From contig NC_077234.1 in NCBI RefSeq assembly GCF_027887165.1, positions 164,513,877-164,577,876 on the forward strand: DNA of 64,000 bases, read 5' to 3'. Position 1 is the first letter of the stretch. Every line of letters begins with the position of its first letter. The stretch is from Monodelphis domestica. Lineage: Eukaryota; Chordata; Mammalia; Didelphimorphia; Didelphidae. Both the position numbers and the translations under genes were made by a program. Positions 45,480 through 56,470 of the stretch are shown piece after piece. The notes beneath the pieces are model-generated. The model was not told the origin of the DNA and did no database searches. It saw nothing but the letters and a program-made list of their open reading frames with translations.

Positions 45480-45870
45480 AATGAATCAAAAAGCATATTT
45501 TAAGTACCTCCTATACATTGGGTGCTGAGGATATAGATGGAAAGAATAAAACAGACTATTCACAAGGAACAAGGAGACAACAAGCCCACATATAAATATA
45601 TGCACAATAAAGATTTTGAAGGAAAATACAAACTAGTTAAATATAAAGGAGTTTAGGAGAGAGGATCAAGAAAGACTTCATGTGCAAGATGTTGCTTAAA
45701 CAGTATCTTGAAGGAAGAAGAGTTTTCTATGATGTGGAGTTGAAGAAGGAGGACATTTAACCATGTAGAATGGCCAGTGTAAAGGCGTAGGGATTAGAGA
45801 TGGAACATCTTTGTGTGAAGAGCAGATGGAAGACCATTTTGTCTGGATTGCAGAGAGATGCTTCATTGTG
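45480..45870 (-). mobile_element. L2 LINE 3' part, antisense
   Basis: TTTTAAGTACCTCCTATACATTGGG, GGAGACAACAAGCCCAC, AAGAAAGACTTCATGTGC and GGCGTAGGGATTAGAGATGG follow the L2 3'-to-5' order. Confidence 0.7.
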
Positions 45871-46213
45871 ATGTGCAGGTAACCTATGGTTATGCTATGT
45901 GATGTAAATTCTAGAAAGCCCTAATGAACTAAAAAGATTTGGAGTATCAAAGGGTTGTTGGATTATGCTCCAAAGATGGGCTACTTAATTTCAGAAAAGC
46001 TCTTCAACTGAAGTTTGGCCTTCTTTTTCTGGTCACAGCAGCCTATGAAGCCATATGGAGTGGTGGCTATCTGCGTCTGTAGGTACCTGTCACAGAAATT
46101 GAAATATGAATGTGAGAATAACAGTAGGTTATGTTTCTTAATGTAGTACACTGAACTGATTTTAAGTTAGTGAATTAACTTTTTGTTTGTGGAACTTCTT
46201 TTTTTCTTTACAG

Positions 46214-46320
46214 TCCTTCTTATTGGGTTCCTGGATTTTGTCAGCTTTATTTGACTTGATCCTTGTGGAAGCTTTCCAGTATTCCTTTGCTATCACAGCC
46301 AGTAACTTGCCTTCTGGTTT
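46214..46320 (+). CDS. UBAC2: UBAC2 coding exon 4 (residues 94-128 plus 2 nt)
   Basis: A 107-nt exon with acceptor TTTTTTCTTTACAG and donor TTT|GTAAGT. It encodes SFLLGSWILSALFDLILVEA, a transmembrane helix, followed by FQYSFAITASNLPSG and two bases of a Phe/Leu codon (phase 2). Compared with the human sequence as I remember it, the ITAASNLPSG segment lacks one Ala here, a one-codon deletion at the helix end. The remaining ~215 residues, including further helices and the UBA domain, lie outside the window. Confidence 0.95.
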
Positions 46321-46384
46321 GTAAGTAACTCCTCTAATAGATTTGCTCAATTTAGAATTAGGCTATACCAAAGGAATTGTTGAA

Positions 46385-46553
46385 GAAGAAAAACATTTTA
46401 ATTTTTCCAATGTAAAATAATTTGATTTTAAAAAATGAAACAGCCTATCATCTTTAATTACAAAGTGTCCCAAAAGGTTAATGTCAAATTTCAATCAAAG
46501 AGGAAAAATATCTTAATTTTTCCCATATAGAGTCATTTGATTATATGAAAGGA
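46385..46553. repeat. Diverged direct repeat, two ~55-bp units
   Basis: Units at about 46385-46440 and 46499-46553 share GA(A/G)GAAAAA, TTAATTTTTCC, ATTTGATT and a terminal GAAA; the intervening ~58 bp contains ACAAAGTGTCCCAAAAGG, which resembles the TIR at 46572. Confidence 0.5.
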
Positions 46554-46571
46554 AAATTTGTTGTGTTTAAG

Positions 46572-46635
46572 TACAGGGTGTCCCCCAAATGTATTAAAGC
46601 TTCAAACTACAGTAAGAATTTTGGGATACCCTGTA
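46572..46635. mobile_element. 64-bp mariner-like MITE
   Basis: The inverted ends TACAGGGTGTCCC and GGGATACCCTGTA (12 of 13 matched) are typical of mariner-type terminal repeats. The TA ends fit a TA target. The body is only about 38 bp. Confidence 0.65.
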
Positions 46636-46733
46636 TTTTCACATCTTCAGTATGTTCTAGAAACAGTTAAATTCGAGCTACCTTTTTCTTGCAACTTTTT
46701 AACTCCCGTAGTTTAGATGTTAGTTATGAATTA

Positions 46734-47233
46734 TGTCACAGTATTCTTATAGATAAAATTAATTCTTTATGGTAGCATAGGGCGAATTAGTCCTCAGCAG
46801 GAGGGGCCTCAGCCTTGAACTGAGGGCCCAGGGATGAATAAAGCAAGGGCTTCAGTTATGAAGCCTCTCTAAAGAGGGGAAGCTTTTCCTGAGGCGAGTC
46901 CCTTCAGAATATATAGGAAAGGAGTCAGCCTTTTTCACTCAGCCACGTGGTAGTTCATAGGGAGAGATTTAAGAAGTCTCACCAAAGCCCAAGGTCTCAG
47001 GTCCAGTAAGCAGATTCTTCACCAGCCTCCAACTTGAATTCAGAACTCCAAAGAATTAAGAACTACCTCACAGGAAGTTGTAACTCCTTTTAAAGATCCT
47101 TCTTTTGCATTCATTTCCTGTGCCTTCCTCTACTTTTATGTGAACAAATTATAGTCTATAGTTTTGTTTAGGACTTCCCTGGGGCAGTCAGTGGTTTCTG
47201 ATTTGTCACCCACTTTTGCACAAGTGGGTCACA
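46734..47233 (-). mobile_element. Probable solo LTR (minus)
   Basis: On minus it starts TGTGACCCACTTGTGC, holds a CTTTAAAAGGAG TATA-like box, a downstream CTTTATTCATCC region, and ends ATACTGTGACA. A hairpin (ACCCACTT/AAGTGGGT) occupies its 5' edge. I find no target duplication, so the limits are provisional. Confidence 0.5.
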
Positions 47234-47239
47234 AACCTC

Positions 47240-47984
47240 CCCCACTCAAGTGTAAGTGGAGTATATATGCTTCTGGTGATTAAATCTGAAAATGGGCAGG
47301 GGAGAGTTGATCCCATCTTCACAATAGCATACTTTTCATAAAACTTGTGACATTTTCTTCCAAAAGAATTGTTAAAGCTTAAACATGTAAATTTCAAATA
47401 TGAACTAAGCTTGTCCAAAATAGAACTTTCAAGGAATAATTTAAGAAATTTGCATAATTTGACCTTTCAGAGCAAGGTATCAGTTTTAGAAAGAATTTTA
47501 GCATGCCACTTTGTGGATAGAGGGAAGGTGAGGTTTGGAGTGTGTATTCTCAGGTTCTTCCTTAATAAATGTGATTACTTGGGGTAGTAGATATGATTGG
47601 CTGAGTCAACAAAGAGGAGTGAGAGGGTGCATAGCAGGGACATGATCATCTGATTCTATAGCCATGGAAATTTTCTCCTTCAAAGAGCTCCTGCTTTGTA
47701 ATCTGATGTTGCACCCCGATTGCAGGAGTATGTAGCAGAAGTAATGCTTATTACTGCAGTTCAGTACTACTGTAGGCTCATATTTGAGGCAGGAGTCGAT
47801 GATTCTTATCTTTCAGGATCATCCTATCCACCGTGGTATTCAAAATGAAGAATGATGTATAAATGCCTCAAAATACATATAAAAACCCACTGGTGATAGT
47901 CCATTTTTCTGGAGCCTGGCCTTTATGTTTATGTATATCATAAGTTATCATTGACTATTAAAATACTTCTGACTCCCCCACCCC
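47240..47984. other. Unassigned intron sequence
   Basis: No repeat or gene recognised. Frames at 47206-47587 have no domain. Confidence 0.4.
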
Positions 47985-48235
47985 CCCACCTCGAAATCAC
48001 TGGCTTTGTTGATGATACCCACATCTTTTTTTCTCTCATTTCTCTCTCAACCACATGGTCCAACATCTCTCATGAACATTCTCACTCTAGCTCTGCTGAG
48101 CTCAAGGCATTCATTCTCTTCCCTAGAGCCAATTTATATAGCTGCCTCCACCATTGGAAAGGTGCCTGTTGTCAGCCTTGCATTGACACTCCTGCCTTGC
48201 ATGCAGTACTCCTAAAATATTTGTTAAATTAAAGC
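47985..48235 (+). mobile_element. L2 LINE, sense fragment
   Basis: CTGGCTTTGTTGATGATACCC encodes a degraded ..VDDT.. motif of L2 reverse transcriptase; the rest is decayed. Confidence 0.5.
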
Positions 48236-48889
48236 GAAGTATGAGTCTGCTGCTCTGAAGGTGACTATGTTTATCCTGGCTTTACTCTAAGCCCAGAATT
48301 TGCCTCCAAAATGTTTGTTAAGCCTGTAAAAGAATCTACTGTTTTGATAGAAGTAACTTAACAAATGAAATAACCAAATGTCTTTTTATAGATTCTAGTT
48401 TGGCATGATTAATCTTAAAGATAGCTGAATCTTTTCTATATATATACTTCTTCAAATTAAGTTAATGTCTAAAATAATTTACTTTTGGCATTTTACAAAA
48501 TGGCTGAGTTTTAAGGAGCAAAATTTTTTTAGCACATTCACACATTATTTTGATAGCAGTTCTGTACTTAACAAACAGGGATGCTTAAGTTTAGTTAGTG
48601 GCAGGCATTTAAAAATATCTCAATATTATTTTAATTTTTTTTACTTTTTAAGAAATACTTGGTATTTATGTATATTTTGAGTAAAATCCTATATTTGAAA
48701 AGCAATATTTAGAGCAGATGTTTATGTTTATGGCATTCATAGATACTACATTTTATAATACTCCAAAACTTGCTGATATTGAATTACAATTCAATTTTGG
48801 AGACTAAAAGAAAGAACAGTTTATTATCATACACAATAATTTTGGGAAGACCCCTATGTTCTATGTTAAATTCATTATGTTATATAAAC
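48236..48889. other. Unassigned AT-rich intron sequence
   Basis: No element recognised. Confidence 0.4.
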
Positions 48890-49531
48890 TTCTGTTTGAC
48901 ATTAAAATCTTGTCTTTTTCCTCTCTTTCTAGTCATCTTTGGCATTTCTTCCCTTTATGCCCTTCTAATCAGTCTCCCTTGTTTATTGTTCTTCATATAC
49001 TGTACCCTGTTTCCCATCTCATTTCTTTGCCTTACCTATCTTTGCATGTCTGGAATGAGCTCCCTTGACACCTTAGCTCCTTAGAATCCCTGCTTTCTTT
49101 GAAGACTTAGCTCAAGCACCACTTTCCCATCCAAGGTTACTATATATACCTGCTTTATATTTACAAATATGTGTTTGTGTGTGTATAATGTCTGCATGTA
49201 TATATTATACATTATATACTGGTATGATATATTGTGTTAAGATGCTATATGTATATAGTTACACATTTTATATATGAACATGTATACACAAAATACATAC
49301 ACTCAAATACATAGACATATATAATACCTGTACAAATTTGTATATATGATACATATATACACAAATACACATATATACATATATACATACATAACACACA
49401 CAATATATTACATGGTTTCTCCCCCTAAAGAATGTGAGCTTCTTGAAGTTGTTCCTTTTTTTTTTAGCCCCATTGCTAAGCATAGTGCTCAGCATATAGT
49501 AGGTATTTAATAAATCTTTGTTGATTGATTG
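48890..49531 (+). mobile_element. L2 LINE 3' end, sense, with TA-rich expansion
   Basis: GAATGAGCTCCCTTGACACC, TTAGAATCCCTGCTTTC, GACTTAGCTCAAGCACCAC, then a 280-bp TATA/ACAT-rich stretch (49140-49420), then CTAAAGAATGTGAGCTTCTTG, AGCATAGTGCTCAGC and TTAATAAATCTTTGTTGATTG. The microsatellite grew inside the L2 3'UTR. Confidence 0.8.
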
Positions 49532-49549
49532 CTATCCATATGGATAACT

Positions 49550-50105
49550 CCCACATCCCTATATTGAGCTCCATACTCTCTTCTGGACTGTAATCCTATA
49601 TTACTGACTGCCTTTTGGTCATTTTGAGTTGGATGCTATAAAGACATTAAAAACCCAATATCTTTCCTCCCAGATCTACCCTTCTTACCAATTTTCCTGT
49701 TTCTCTTGAGGAGATCATAAGACTTTGAGTCACTGGTTTGCAGCATTGGTGTTATCCTTGCCTCCTCATTCTCTATCACCTCATTTATCCTATTAGTTAC
49801 TAAGTCTTGTTCAGTTTCTCTTTTAGATTCCAGATTCCAGCAGGAACATGTACTTCATGGAACATTTTTTTCCCATGTCACAGGCCTTTTTTTTTTCCTT
49901 CCAGTATTGCAGTCTGCCCAGATCCCAAATGGGTACTGGAGAGTTCTTCCCTTTTTATTCTGCTTGTCATCCAGAGTCCTCCAATATTTCTCCCCAATTA
50001 GAATGTGAGTTCTTTGAGAGTCTTGCTTTTCTTTTTGTAACTCCAGTGCTTATAACAATGCTTGGCACAAAATAAACATGTAATAAATGTTTCTGTTTTT
50101 ATTCA
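49550..50105 (+). mobile_element. L2 LINE 3' end, sense
   Basis: AATTAGAATGTGAGTTCTTTGAG, AACAATGCTTGGCACAAAATA and CATGTAATAAATGTTTC mark the L2 end; upstream is decayed ORF2. It forms a tandem with the preceding L2. Confidence 0.7.
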
Positions 50106-50189
50106 TTCTTTTTTTGAATCTCCAAAGCATCTCTTGTATTAGTCATATCTGCTCATATGGTCATTATCCTAGTATCTCCCACTTGTATG

Positions 50190-50310
50190 CAAGTCAAGTC
50201 AACAAGCATTTGTTAAGCATCTACTGTGTGCCAGAAACTACTAAGAGAAAAGCAAAAAGCATCTATGATTTCAAAGAGCTCACAATCCAATGCAACAGAC
50301 AACTGTCTAT
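50190..50310 (-). mobile_element. L2 3' end, antisense
   Basis: CAACAAGCATTTGTTAAGCATC, TACTGTGTGCCAG and AAAGAGCTCACAATCC. Confidence 0.8.
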
Positions 50311-50481
50311 AAACAACATATTCTCTTCAAAATGAATTGGAGATGAATGTAATATTGCAACAGTTTCTAATTGTTCTTCCAGGCTATTTCTCCATATACA
50401 GTTCATCCCTTTCTGCAGAGTGATTTACCTGTGCAAATCTGACCATACTCCCCTGCTCAATCATTAAGTATTCATTACTAG

Positions 50482-50675
50482 GAGGGACAGCTAGTTGGCA
50501 TAGTAGATAGAGAACTAGGCTTCGAGTCCAGAGAAGTGACTTTAGATTTGACTTTGGATACTTGCTAGCTATGTGAGCCTGGGTAAGTCACTTAATCCCA
50601 GTCATCTAGCTCTTTCTTCCCTTGTATCTTAAAATTGATATTAAGGCAGAAGGGAAAAATTAAAAAAAAAAAACA
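50482..50675 (+). mobile_element. tRNA-derived SINE, sense
   Basis: GGGACAGCTAGTTGGCATAG, TATGTGAGCCTGGGTAAGTC, CACTTAATCCCAGTCATCTAGC and a poly-A tail at about 50659-50671. Confidence 0.85.
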
Positions 50676-50795
50676 AACAAACCTGTGTCCCATAAATTTT
50701 GCTAAATGTTGGGATTAGAAAGACAAAAGTGAACCATCCCTACCATCAAAGAGCTCACTTTCTAGTGGGGAACTTGTATACCTACGTGCACACAC
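50676..50795 (-). mobile_element. L2 3' end, antisense (interrupted)
   Basis: GCTAAATGTTGGGATTAG, AAAGAGCTCACTTTCTAGTGGGG. It may be the continuation of the 50190 copy, split by the SINE, and is cut by the LTR at 50796. Confidence 0.6.
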
Positions 50796-51360
50796 TGTAA
50801 GAGTTAAAAAGGGTCTCCAAATTGTAATAATTAAAATTAAATTATGAGTCTGTTAGTAGCTTTAACAATTTAGTTTAATCAGAGATAGTAAAGAGAGGAA
50901 AGAGGTAGGGGGCAATTTAGCTAAATACCCTTGTGAGCCTTTAGCTTCCAATCTCTAGTCAGAAGTCTGCCAGTCTCTTCAGCTAGAGTCCCCAGAATAA
51001 GTGTCTCCTTTCAGCAAGAGTCACCAGCCCAGTAATATCTCCAGCAAGAGTGTCAACAATGCAAGAATGTGTCTTTAGTTAGAGTCACCAGAACCAGAGT
51101 CCCTTCAGCAAGAGTCACCAGAGCCTGAGTCCGAATCAGAGTCTCTTACTTTCTGCTGGGTCTCCCCTTATAAACAGTTTTTTCCACCCACTAGTTCTCT
51201 TGCATCACATCTCAGGAACCAATCATCATTCCTTAATTTGCCTGGCACCACCTAGGGGACAGTGCTTATGGGATCAGTTTCCTGTCTTGGTTTTGTGAAA
51301 GGGAATTTTTTATTCTCTTTGTCTATTTTGAATTAACACTTACTTAACCCCTATTTAACA
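50796..51360 (-). mobile_element. Probable LTR (minus) with degenerate internal repeats
   Basis: On minus it starts TGTTAAATAGGGGTTAAG and ends TAACTCTTACA. TTTATAAGGGG at about 51170 fits a TATA region. Downstream (about 50990-51150) a CAGCAAGAGTCACCAG-type unit recurs several times. No clear duplication was found. Confidence 0.6.
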
Positions 51361-51424
51361 CTTTGTTAGTCATCAAGTAAGAGAATTCACAAGTCACTTA
51401 CTTGGAGAGCTCCACCCAGAAACC

Positions 51425-51970
51425 TGTGAACCCTTTGATAAGAGTTGACTGCTTCAGAGAGTGAGAAGTGAATCCTACAGACACTTCCCCCCCCCCCCCC
51501 CCCAGCAGTGCTAGGCAATTTGGAAACTGTGATTGGCTCCTGTGAAGAGGGGAAGGGGCAAGAAGTGACTATAAAAAATCCTGAACTTCTTCAGCTGTAG
51601 TTGTCTTCAGCTTGAATCCGGATATTGGAGGACCTCCACTTCAACTTGGGCTCTTGGCTCTTGGACTGTTTCTTGGGTGAGGGAGTAGCTAGCCTTCCTT
51701 TCTTGGCTTCTGGAGAGAGATTATTTCCAGAGAGGCCTTCCCCCCTTGGAGGAGGCCTCGTGGGTGGAACACCAGGTCCTCTGGTCAAGGGTCAACAAGC
51801 CCTGCCAGGCTGAGCTGAGCACTGGAGCAATATTTAGCATGATAGGCTAGACATCTTCTCTACCCTCTTTTTGTATTTCTCAACTTTTCACTCCTTCCAC
51901 CTCTTTGTAAATAAAAGCTACTAAAAGTCATTTTGACTTGGGCTATAATATTTTTTAATTGGCAACCACA
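51425..51970 (+). mobile_element. Solo LTR, family B (plus)
   Basis: It starts TGTGAACCC and ends TTGGCAACCACA. ACTATAAAAAATCC (about 51570) is the TATA region and AATAAAAGC (51911) the polyadenylation signal. A 16-18-bp C-run lies at 51487-51503. It shares its TGTGAACCC start and TTGGC(A/G)ACC end with the LTR at 57052-57899. Confidence 0.75.
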
Positions 51971-52097
51971 GTATTATCTTAAAATTCTCATATATTTAGT
52001 CAGACCCTTCCTATCTCTGAGAGTGTGTCTATACTTGCACTTCTCAATTATAAATGCTGATTGATTACATCAAAGAAAAGGGAGAGTAATTCCCTTT

Positions 52098-52223
52098 TCA
52101 TAACACACACACACACTTACAAACACACATGCACACACACAGGCATTTATGAAACAAAAAGCAGCTACAAGGTAACTTTGGTAGAGAGAACACTAACAGC
52201 TGGAGGAACAAGGATGCGTCTCA
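52098..52223. repeat. Left copy of duplication flanking the gag remnant, with (CA)n
   Basis: From TCATAACACACAC to GATGCGTCTCATA it parallels 55087-55190 (CATTTATGAA, AAAAGCAGCTACA, GGTAACTTTGG, GAGAGAACACTAACAGCTGG, AGGAACAA), with only a few differences outside the CA run. The right copy continues as L2; the left is cut at 52223. Confidence 0.85.
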
Positions 52224-53990
52224 TACTCAAAACTTGTACCTGTTCCTTATTCTCTAATTCTTTATTTATTTCTCCTGAACTAATTTGCCATGTTTTTAAA
52301 ATCTCTTTGTAATTTTCATTAGTTCTTATTTCATTGCCCATACTTCCTAGTCCATTTTCTCCATATACTAGGTCTTTTAACTGCACAGTCCTTGGCAGCA
52401 CACCTTTATAATGAAGTTGCATGTTTTTGCATATTGAGTTTTTGGGGATTCCCACCAGCTACTTGGGAATATTTTGGATGAGCATATGCTTTTGTTGTCT
52501 TGCATGGAATTCAGGTCTGGGGCTTGTTGTGAATTATGCTAGCATCCAGTATCAAAATAATTTAAGTAGTTTGGTCTCCCATACTGGAATGCATTATTAA
52601 ACTCATTATTAAATTGGTTGTTAAACCCATAATTTCCATATCCATTTTACCGGAATCCATTAAAGCAATTAAACCTATTGTTTTGGTTTCCCCTGAAGTT
52701 TTGTCCAAAGAATTGTCCCCTAAATCTGCACTCTCTCATGAGATGAGAGAGGCTTGTCACAGGCTTGTCACAAAGATAACATCTTGGGGTTTGTATTATC
52801 TGGAGTTGTAGTTATTTCTGGGATGTCTTTAATTTCTTAGTGCAGCTACTGTTTTTTCCTGCACTTCATTCAATTTCATTTTTTGTTTAAGCTCTCTGAT
52901 TTCTTTGGTTAAGTTATCAATTATATAATTTTTCTCTTCTGATTGCCTATCTTTCTCATCTTGGAAAACATAATTAGCAATTCTCCAAATTTTGTCAAGA
53001 CTCATATCAAACCAGTTTGGACAGTTTATTCCAAAAATAATTCCAGATCACATGGCATGCATTTTTCACAAACTGCTTGTGAATGTCATTTATGTTTTCC
53101 TCTGTTAAAATATCCAACCCAATTCATTTTTCAGAACAGTCAATAATTCTATCAAGGAAAATGGAGGGAGTCTCTCTCACTTCCTGCTTTTATGCATTCA
53201 AATTTAGACCAGGTTCCTGGGCATTTGGAATTTTGCTTCATAGTTTCAATTATTGCCTCCCTGGCTATAATTAAGTCTCTGTACCCTGCAAATGAGTAAG
53301 CTTCCCACCCAGGATCCTTGGTTGGCCAATTGGCAATTTGGGGGTTCCTATTAGTGTCTTATATAATCTGCTATTTCTCTCTCTTTGTCAGTAATTCATC
53401 CATAAGGATATCAAAGTCCAAATAAGAAGGATTGTAAAGCTTAATTAAGTGCTTGGACTGCTTTACAACTCCCATTGGTTCTTCTTCATATTTTGGGGTA
53501 TTTTTCTTAAAACTGTCTATATCAGCTTGTGGAAACCTTTTGTGGCATATGATATTTAGTACACCATGCTCTGGGGACATTGGGTACCCCTCTGAAAGGA
53601 AACATATGAGCTGGTATGCTTTCTAATGCTTCAGTTTCCATGTCTAATTTAGTTTTTTTTTTTTTTCAGATTTAGTTGCATCCTCTAATTTAGTTGCTTC
53701 ATATTTTTTACTTTCTACCATTGTCCTTTTAGCTTTGAGTAATTCCTCATATTAAGTTTCCATTCTATCTAGTTTAGTCTCTAGATAGTTCACTTTTAAT
53801 ATTAGATCATTCTTTGCAGTAGCTTGCTTGATGTTTGCTTTTAAATGTTTAAAAACAGCTGTCAAAGATTTGCTCATCATGTAAAAGCACAAGAAAAACA
53901 ATACTAGCACAGGAACATAAGAGATTAGTTCCAGGAATGTCAATGAGAGTAATGGCCTTAGAAAAATCATAGGCAAGTGAATTTTGTATA
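52224..53990 (-). pseudogene. Endogenous retrovirus gag remnant
   Basis: Minus-strand reading shows decayed Gag. A region at 53371-53580 reads as capsid-like sequence (SFKKNTPKYEEEPMGVVKQ), and 53145-53192 fits the capsid major homology pattern Q-x3-E-x4-F-x2-R. N-terminal of these, 53752-53976 encodes a hydrophobic stretch followed by a coiled-coil-like segment. Frames carry several stops and shifts. No protease, RT or env was seen; the downstream part at 52224-53100 is unassigned. The genus of virus is not determined. The copy is inactive. Confidence 0.75.
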
Positions 53991-54359
53991 TAATCCAGTA
54001 TAATATAGAGAAAAGAGATTTAGCAGAAAAACCATATCTAACAGAAAAAGCCTCATGGTGATTTTATGCAGCTAATTCACCAGTTTTTCTGAGAGCATAG
54101 AGCCTTTGAGTCAAAAGTTTACTGGATGATGGGTTTTGGACTGCTTCAATGTGACTACTTGCTGTGATAATGATTCCAACTGCCCAAGTTGACAGTTGGC
54201 CCCTTAAAATCAGATTTTATGGTTCTTTGTCTTATGTAACTCACTAAAACTGTAAAAATAATAATGGAATGAATTGATTATGTGTTATAAACTGATTTAG
54301 ATGCTCTGCTTGCTGTGCTTACAAAGTATCTTCAGGTTATATCAGTGAAGTGAAGCTCA

Positions 54360-55084
54360 TAAGTGAACTTCTCTTCAGGGCCAGGCACAGGGATGCTAAG
54401 GAGACTCTAGTTATATAAAAATAAATTATTTATTGAAAATATAAGGATAAAAAAGGATTTCTAACTCTAAGGAATTCTAACTCCACCCAAAAAAACCTCT
54501 CTGCTTCCACAAGGAACTACTTCTCCTGTTTCCACAGGCTACACTGATTCTTCCTGATCTGACTAACCCAATTTTTACCATAAACTAAACACTGTTATCC
54601 TTATACAAAGCATATAATTCTTAACTTTGTCTCCAAGTTATCAAAATAACAAAGGCTAACTGGCTGAGCCTCAGCAAGAACCAAATTAGGACTCTGAGGC
54701 TTAACAGACTCGAAGTCCAAACCAAAAACCAGGTGTTTCTTTGGTCTTCTCAGATATAAAAACAATTTATGAAACTTCAATAGATATTCATTAGTGTTTC
54801 CCAAGTTGGTAAAGGAAAATCACTTATATCCTTCAGGTTTTTCCCTCTTTTCCTTCTACCTCAGACATTGAGGAGAGAGAAAAAAGATGTCACCTGCTTC
54901 CAGGACTCCGATAGAGAGTAACTGGCCCTCCCTCAATTGTAACAGCCACAGAAAAACTCTTAAACTGTCAGCGTTTGAAACTGACACTCTGCCTTAAATC
55001 TGTTTAAACTCCAATTCTTTCTCAAGCCAGCTTCTCAACTTTTTATCTTTAAATTAATATAACAAGACTTAATTTCTAATATCA
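54360..55084 (-). mobile_element. Probable 5' LTR/leader of the gag remnant
   Basis: On minus the segment starts TGATATTAGAAATTAAG and contains TCAATAAATAATTTATT near its end (about 54430), consistent with a polyadenylation signal followed by U5. It directly precedes the gag reading direction. No second LTR was found on the other side, and no primer-binding site could be named. Confidence 0.45.
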
Positions 55085-55086
55085 TC

Positions 55087-55570
55087 CTTATAACACACAC
55101 AGACATTTATGAAGTATAAAAAGCAGCTACAGGGTAACTTTGGGAGAGAGAACACTAACAGCTGGAGGAACAAGAATGTGTATCATATAGAAGTTGGTGA
55201 TTATGCCAAGTCTCCAAGGAAAGCAGAAATGAGAAGAGACAGAGGTAGAGAGAGATGAGAGGGAGCCTGTACAAATACTTGGAGATGGGAGATGGAACAT
55301 TATGTGCTAGGAAGACAAGCCAGCTAGTGTGGTTAAATAATGTATAAGGCATTTGGAGAGGTTAGGATGGGGCAGGTTATAAGTTTAAATGCCAAGTAGA
55401 GGAGTCTGTATGTGATCCTAGAGGTAATAGAGATCCCTGGGAGTTTATTAAGTATTAGAAAGAGGTGACGAGTTCAGATCTTTCCTTTAGGAGAATCACT
55501 GAAGCATGGCTTGGTCTGAGGAGAGAAATGGGGCAAATGACAACGGGAAGCTGTTGAAATACTCTGGTGC
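55087..55570 (-). mobile_element. L2 LINE, antisense; first ~100 bp duplicated at 52098
   Basis: GCAGCTACAGGGTAACTTTGG, GAGAACACTAACAGCTGG, AGGTAATAGAGATCCCTGGG and AATCACTGAAGCATGGC form an antisense L2 body. The beginning is the right-hand partner of the flanking duplication. Confidence 0.65.
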
Positions 55571-55795
55571 CCATTTCCCAGCTTTATTATTATTCCCTTT
55601 CACTTACTTCATAGTCTATCCAAACATGACATACTACATTCAGTATTTTAGTGCTGATAGTATTTCCTTTCCTCATACCTAGAATGTACTTATTCTCATC
55701 TTAGTCTCTTAGAATTCCTTGTTTTATTCAAAACCACTTCTACATGAAGCCATTTTTGATTCCCCCAGCTACCATTTCTTCCTTGCTCTAGAATT
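55571..55795 (+). mobile_element. L2 LINE, sense fragment
   Basis: TTAGAATTCCTTGTTTTATTC, AAAACCACTTCTACATGAAGCC and GATTCCCCCAGCTACC are L2 3' coding/UTR blocks. Confidence 0.6.
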
Positions 55796-55870
55796 ACCTT
55801 AAGTGAAGTGACTTGTCCAAGATTACACAGCCAATATAGATCAGCATGAAGACCAATTTCAAAGCTGACT
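55796..55870 (-). repeat. MIR fragment, antisense
   Basis: CTTAAGTGAAGTGACTTGTCC, AAGATTACACAGCCAATA. Confidence 0.6.
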
Positions 55871-56335
55871 CTATCCATTATCAGAATGTAAACCATAAAA
55901 GAATTTGAGTCATTTCTACCTTGGCTGGTGATCAGTAACTAAAATTGGCTCCCTTGCCTAAAAGATCATTTTAATGAAAACATCTCATTACCTTTTTGGA
56001 TAAAATTTTATCCAGACAGAGAAAATCATAGTTCTGACAAAGCCAGTATTTGCATTAATCTTAGAAGTGATGACATTTGTGTCTAGCAATGTAGGGAATC
56101 AGAGAGAAATTAAGCAGGATTGGGAATTTGGGCAAGTTTCTAGGTCATACTAACTATTTGATTTACAGCATGTGTTCAATAAAATAAACTTTTTATGTTT
56201 ATAAGTTTCATGTTTCCCATAATCACAGAGGTAAGGACTGTCCTATGATTTTGTTTTTTATAAAGAATTACTAGATGAGAGAACTCTCTTAGGTGATTAG
56301 GGTCATTACCTTCTCTGCCACTTGCATAGAGTCTT
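55871..56335. other. Unassigned intron sequence
   Basis: No repeat or exon recognised. Confidence 0.4.
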
Positions 56336-56470
56336 AGGGAATGGTCTAGGACATTCACAAGATTAAGTGCCTATCCCAGGGTTACACAGCCATTGGATGT
56401 CAGAAGTATAACTTGAACCCAAGTCCTGCCAACTCTGAGACAAGCTCTTTATTGATTGCACCACACTGGT
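56336..56470 (-). repeat. MIR SINE, antisense
   Basis: GTGCCTATCCCAGGGTTACACAG, AACTTGAACCCAAGTCCTGCC and TTGATTGCACCACACTGG. Confidence 0.75.

Noticed and set aside
47204..47233. Hairpin (ACCCACTT/AAGTGGGT) as a microRNA or terminator
   Set aside because: The stem is only about 8 bp and it marks the edge of a probable LTR.
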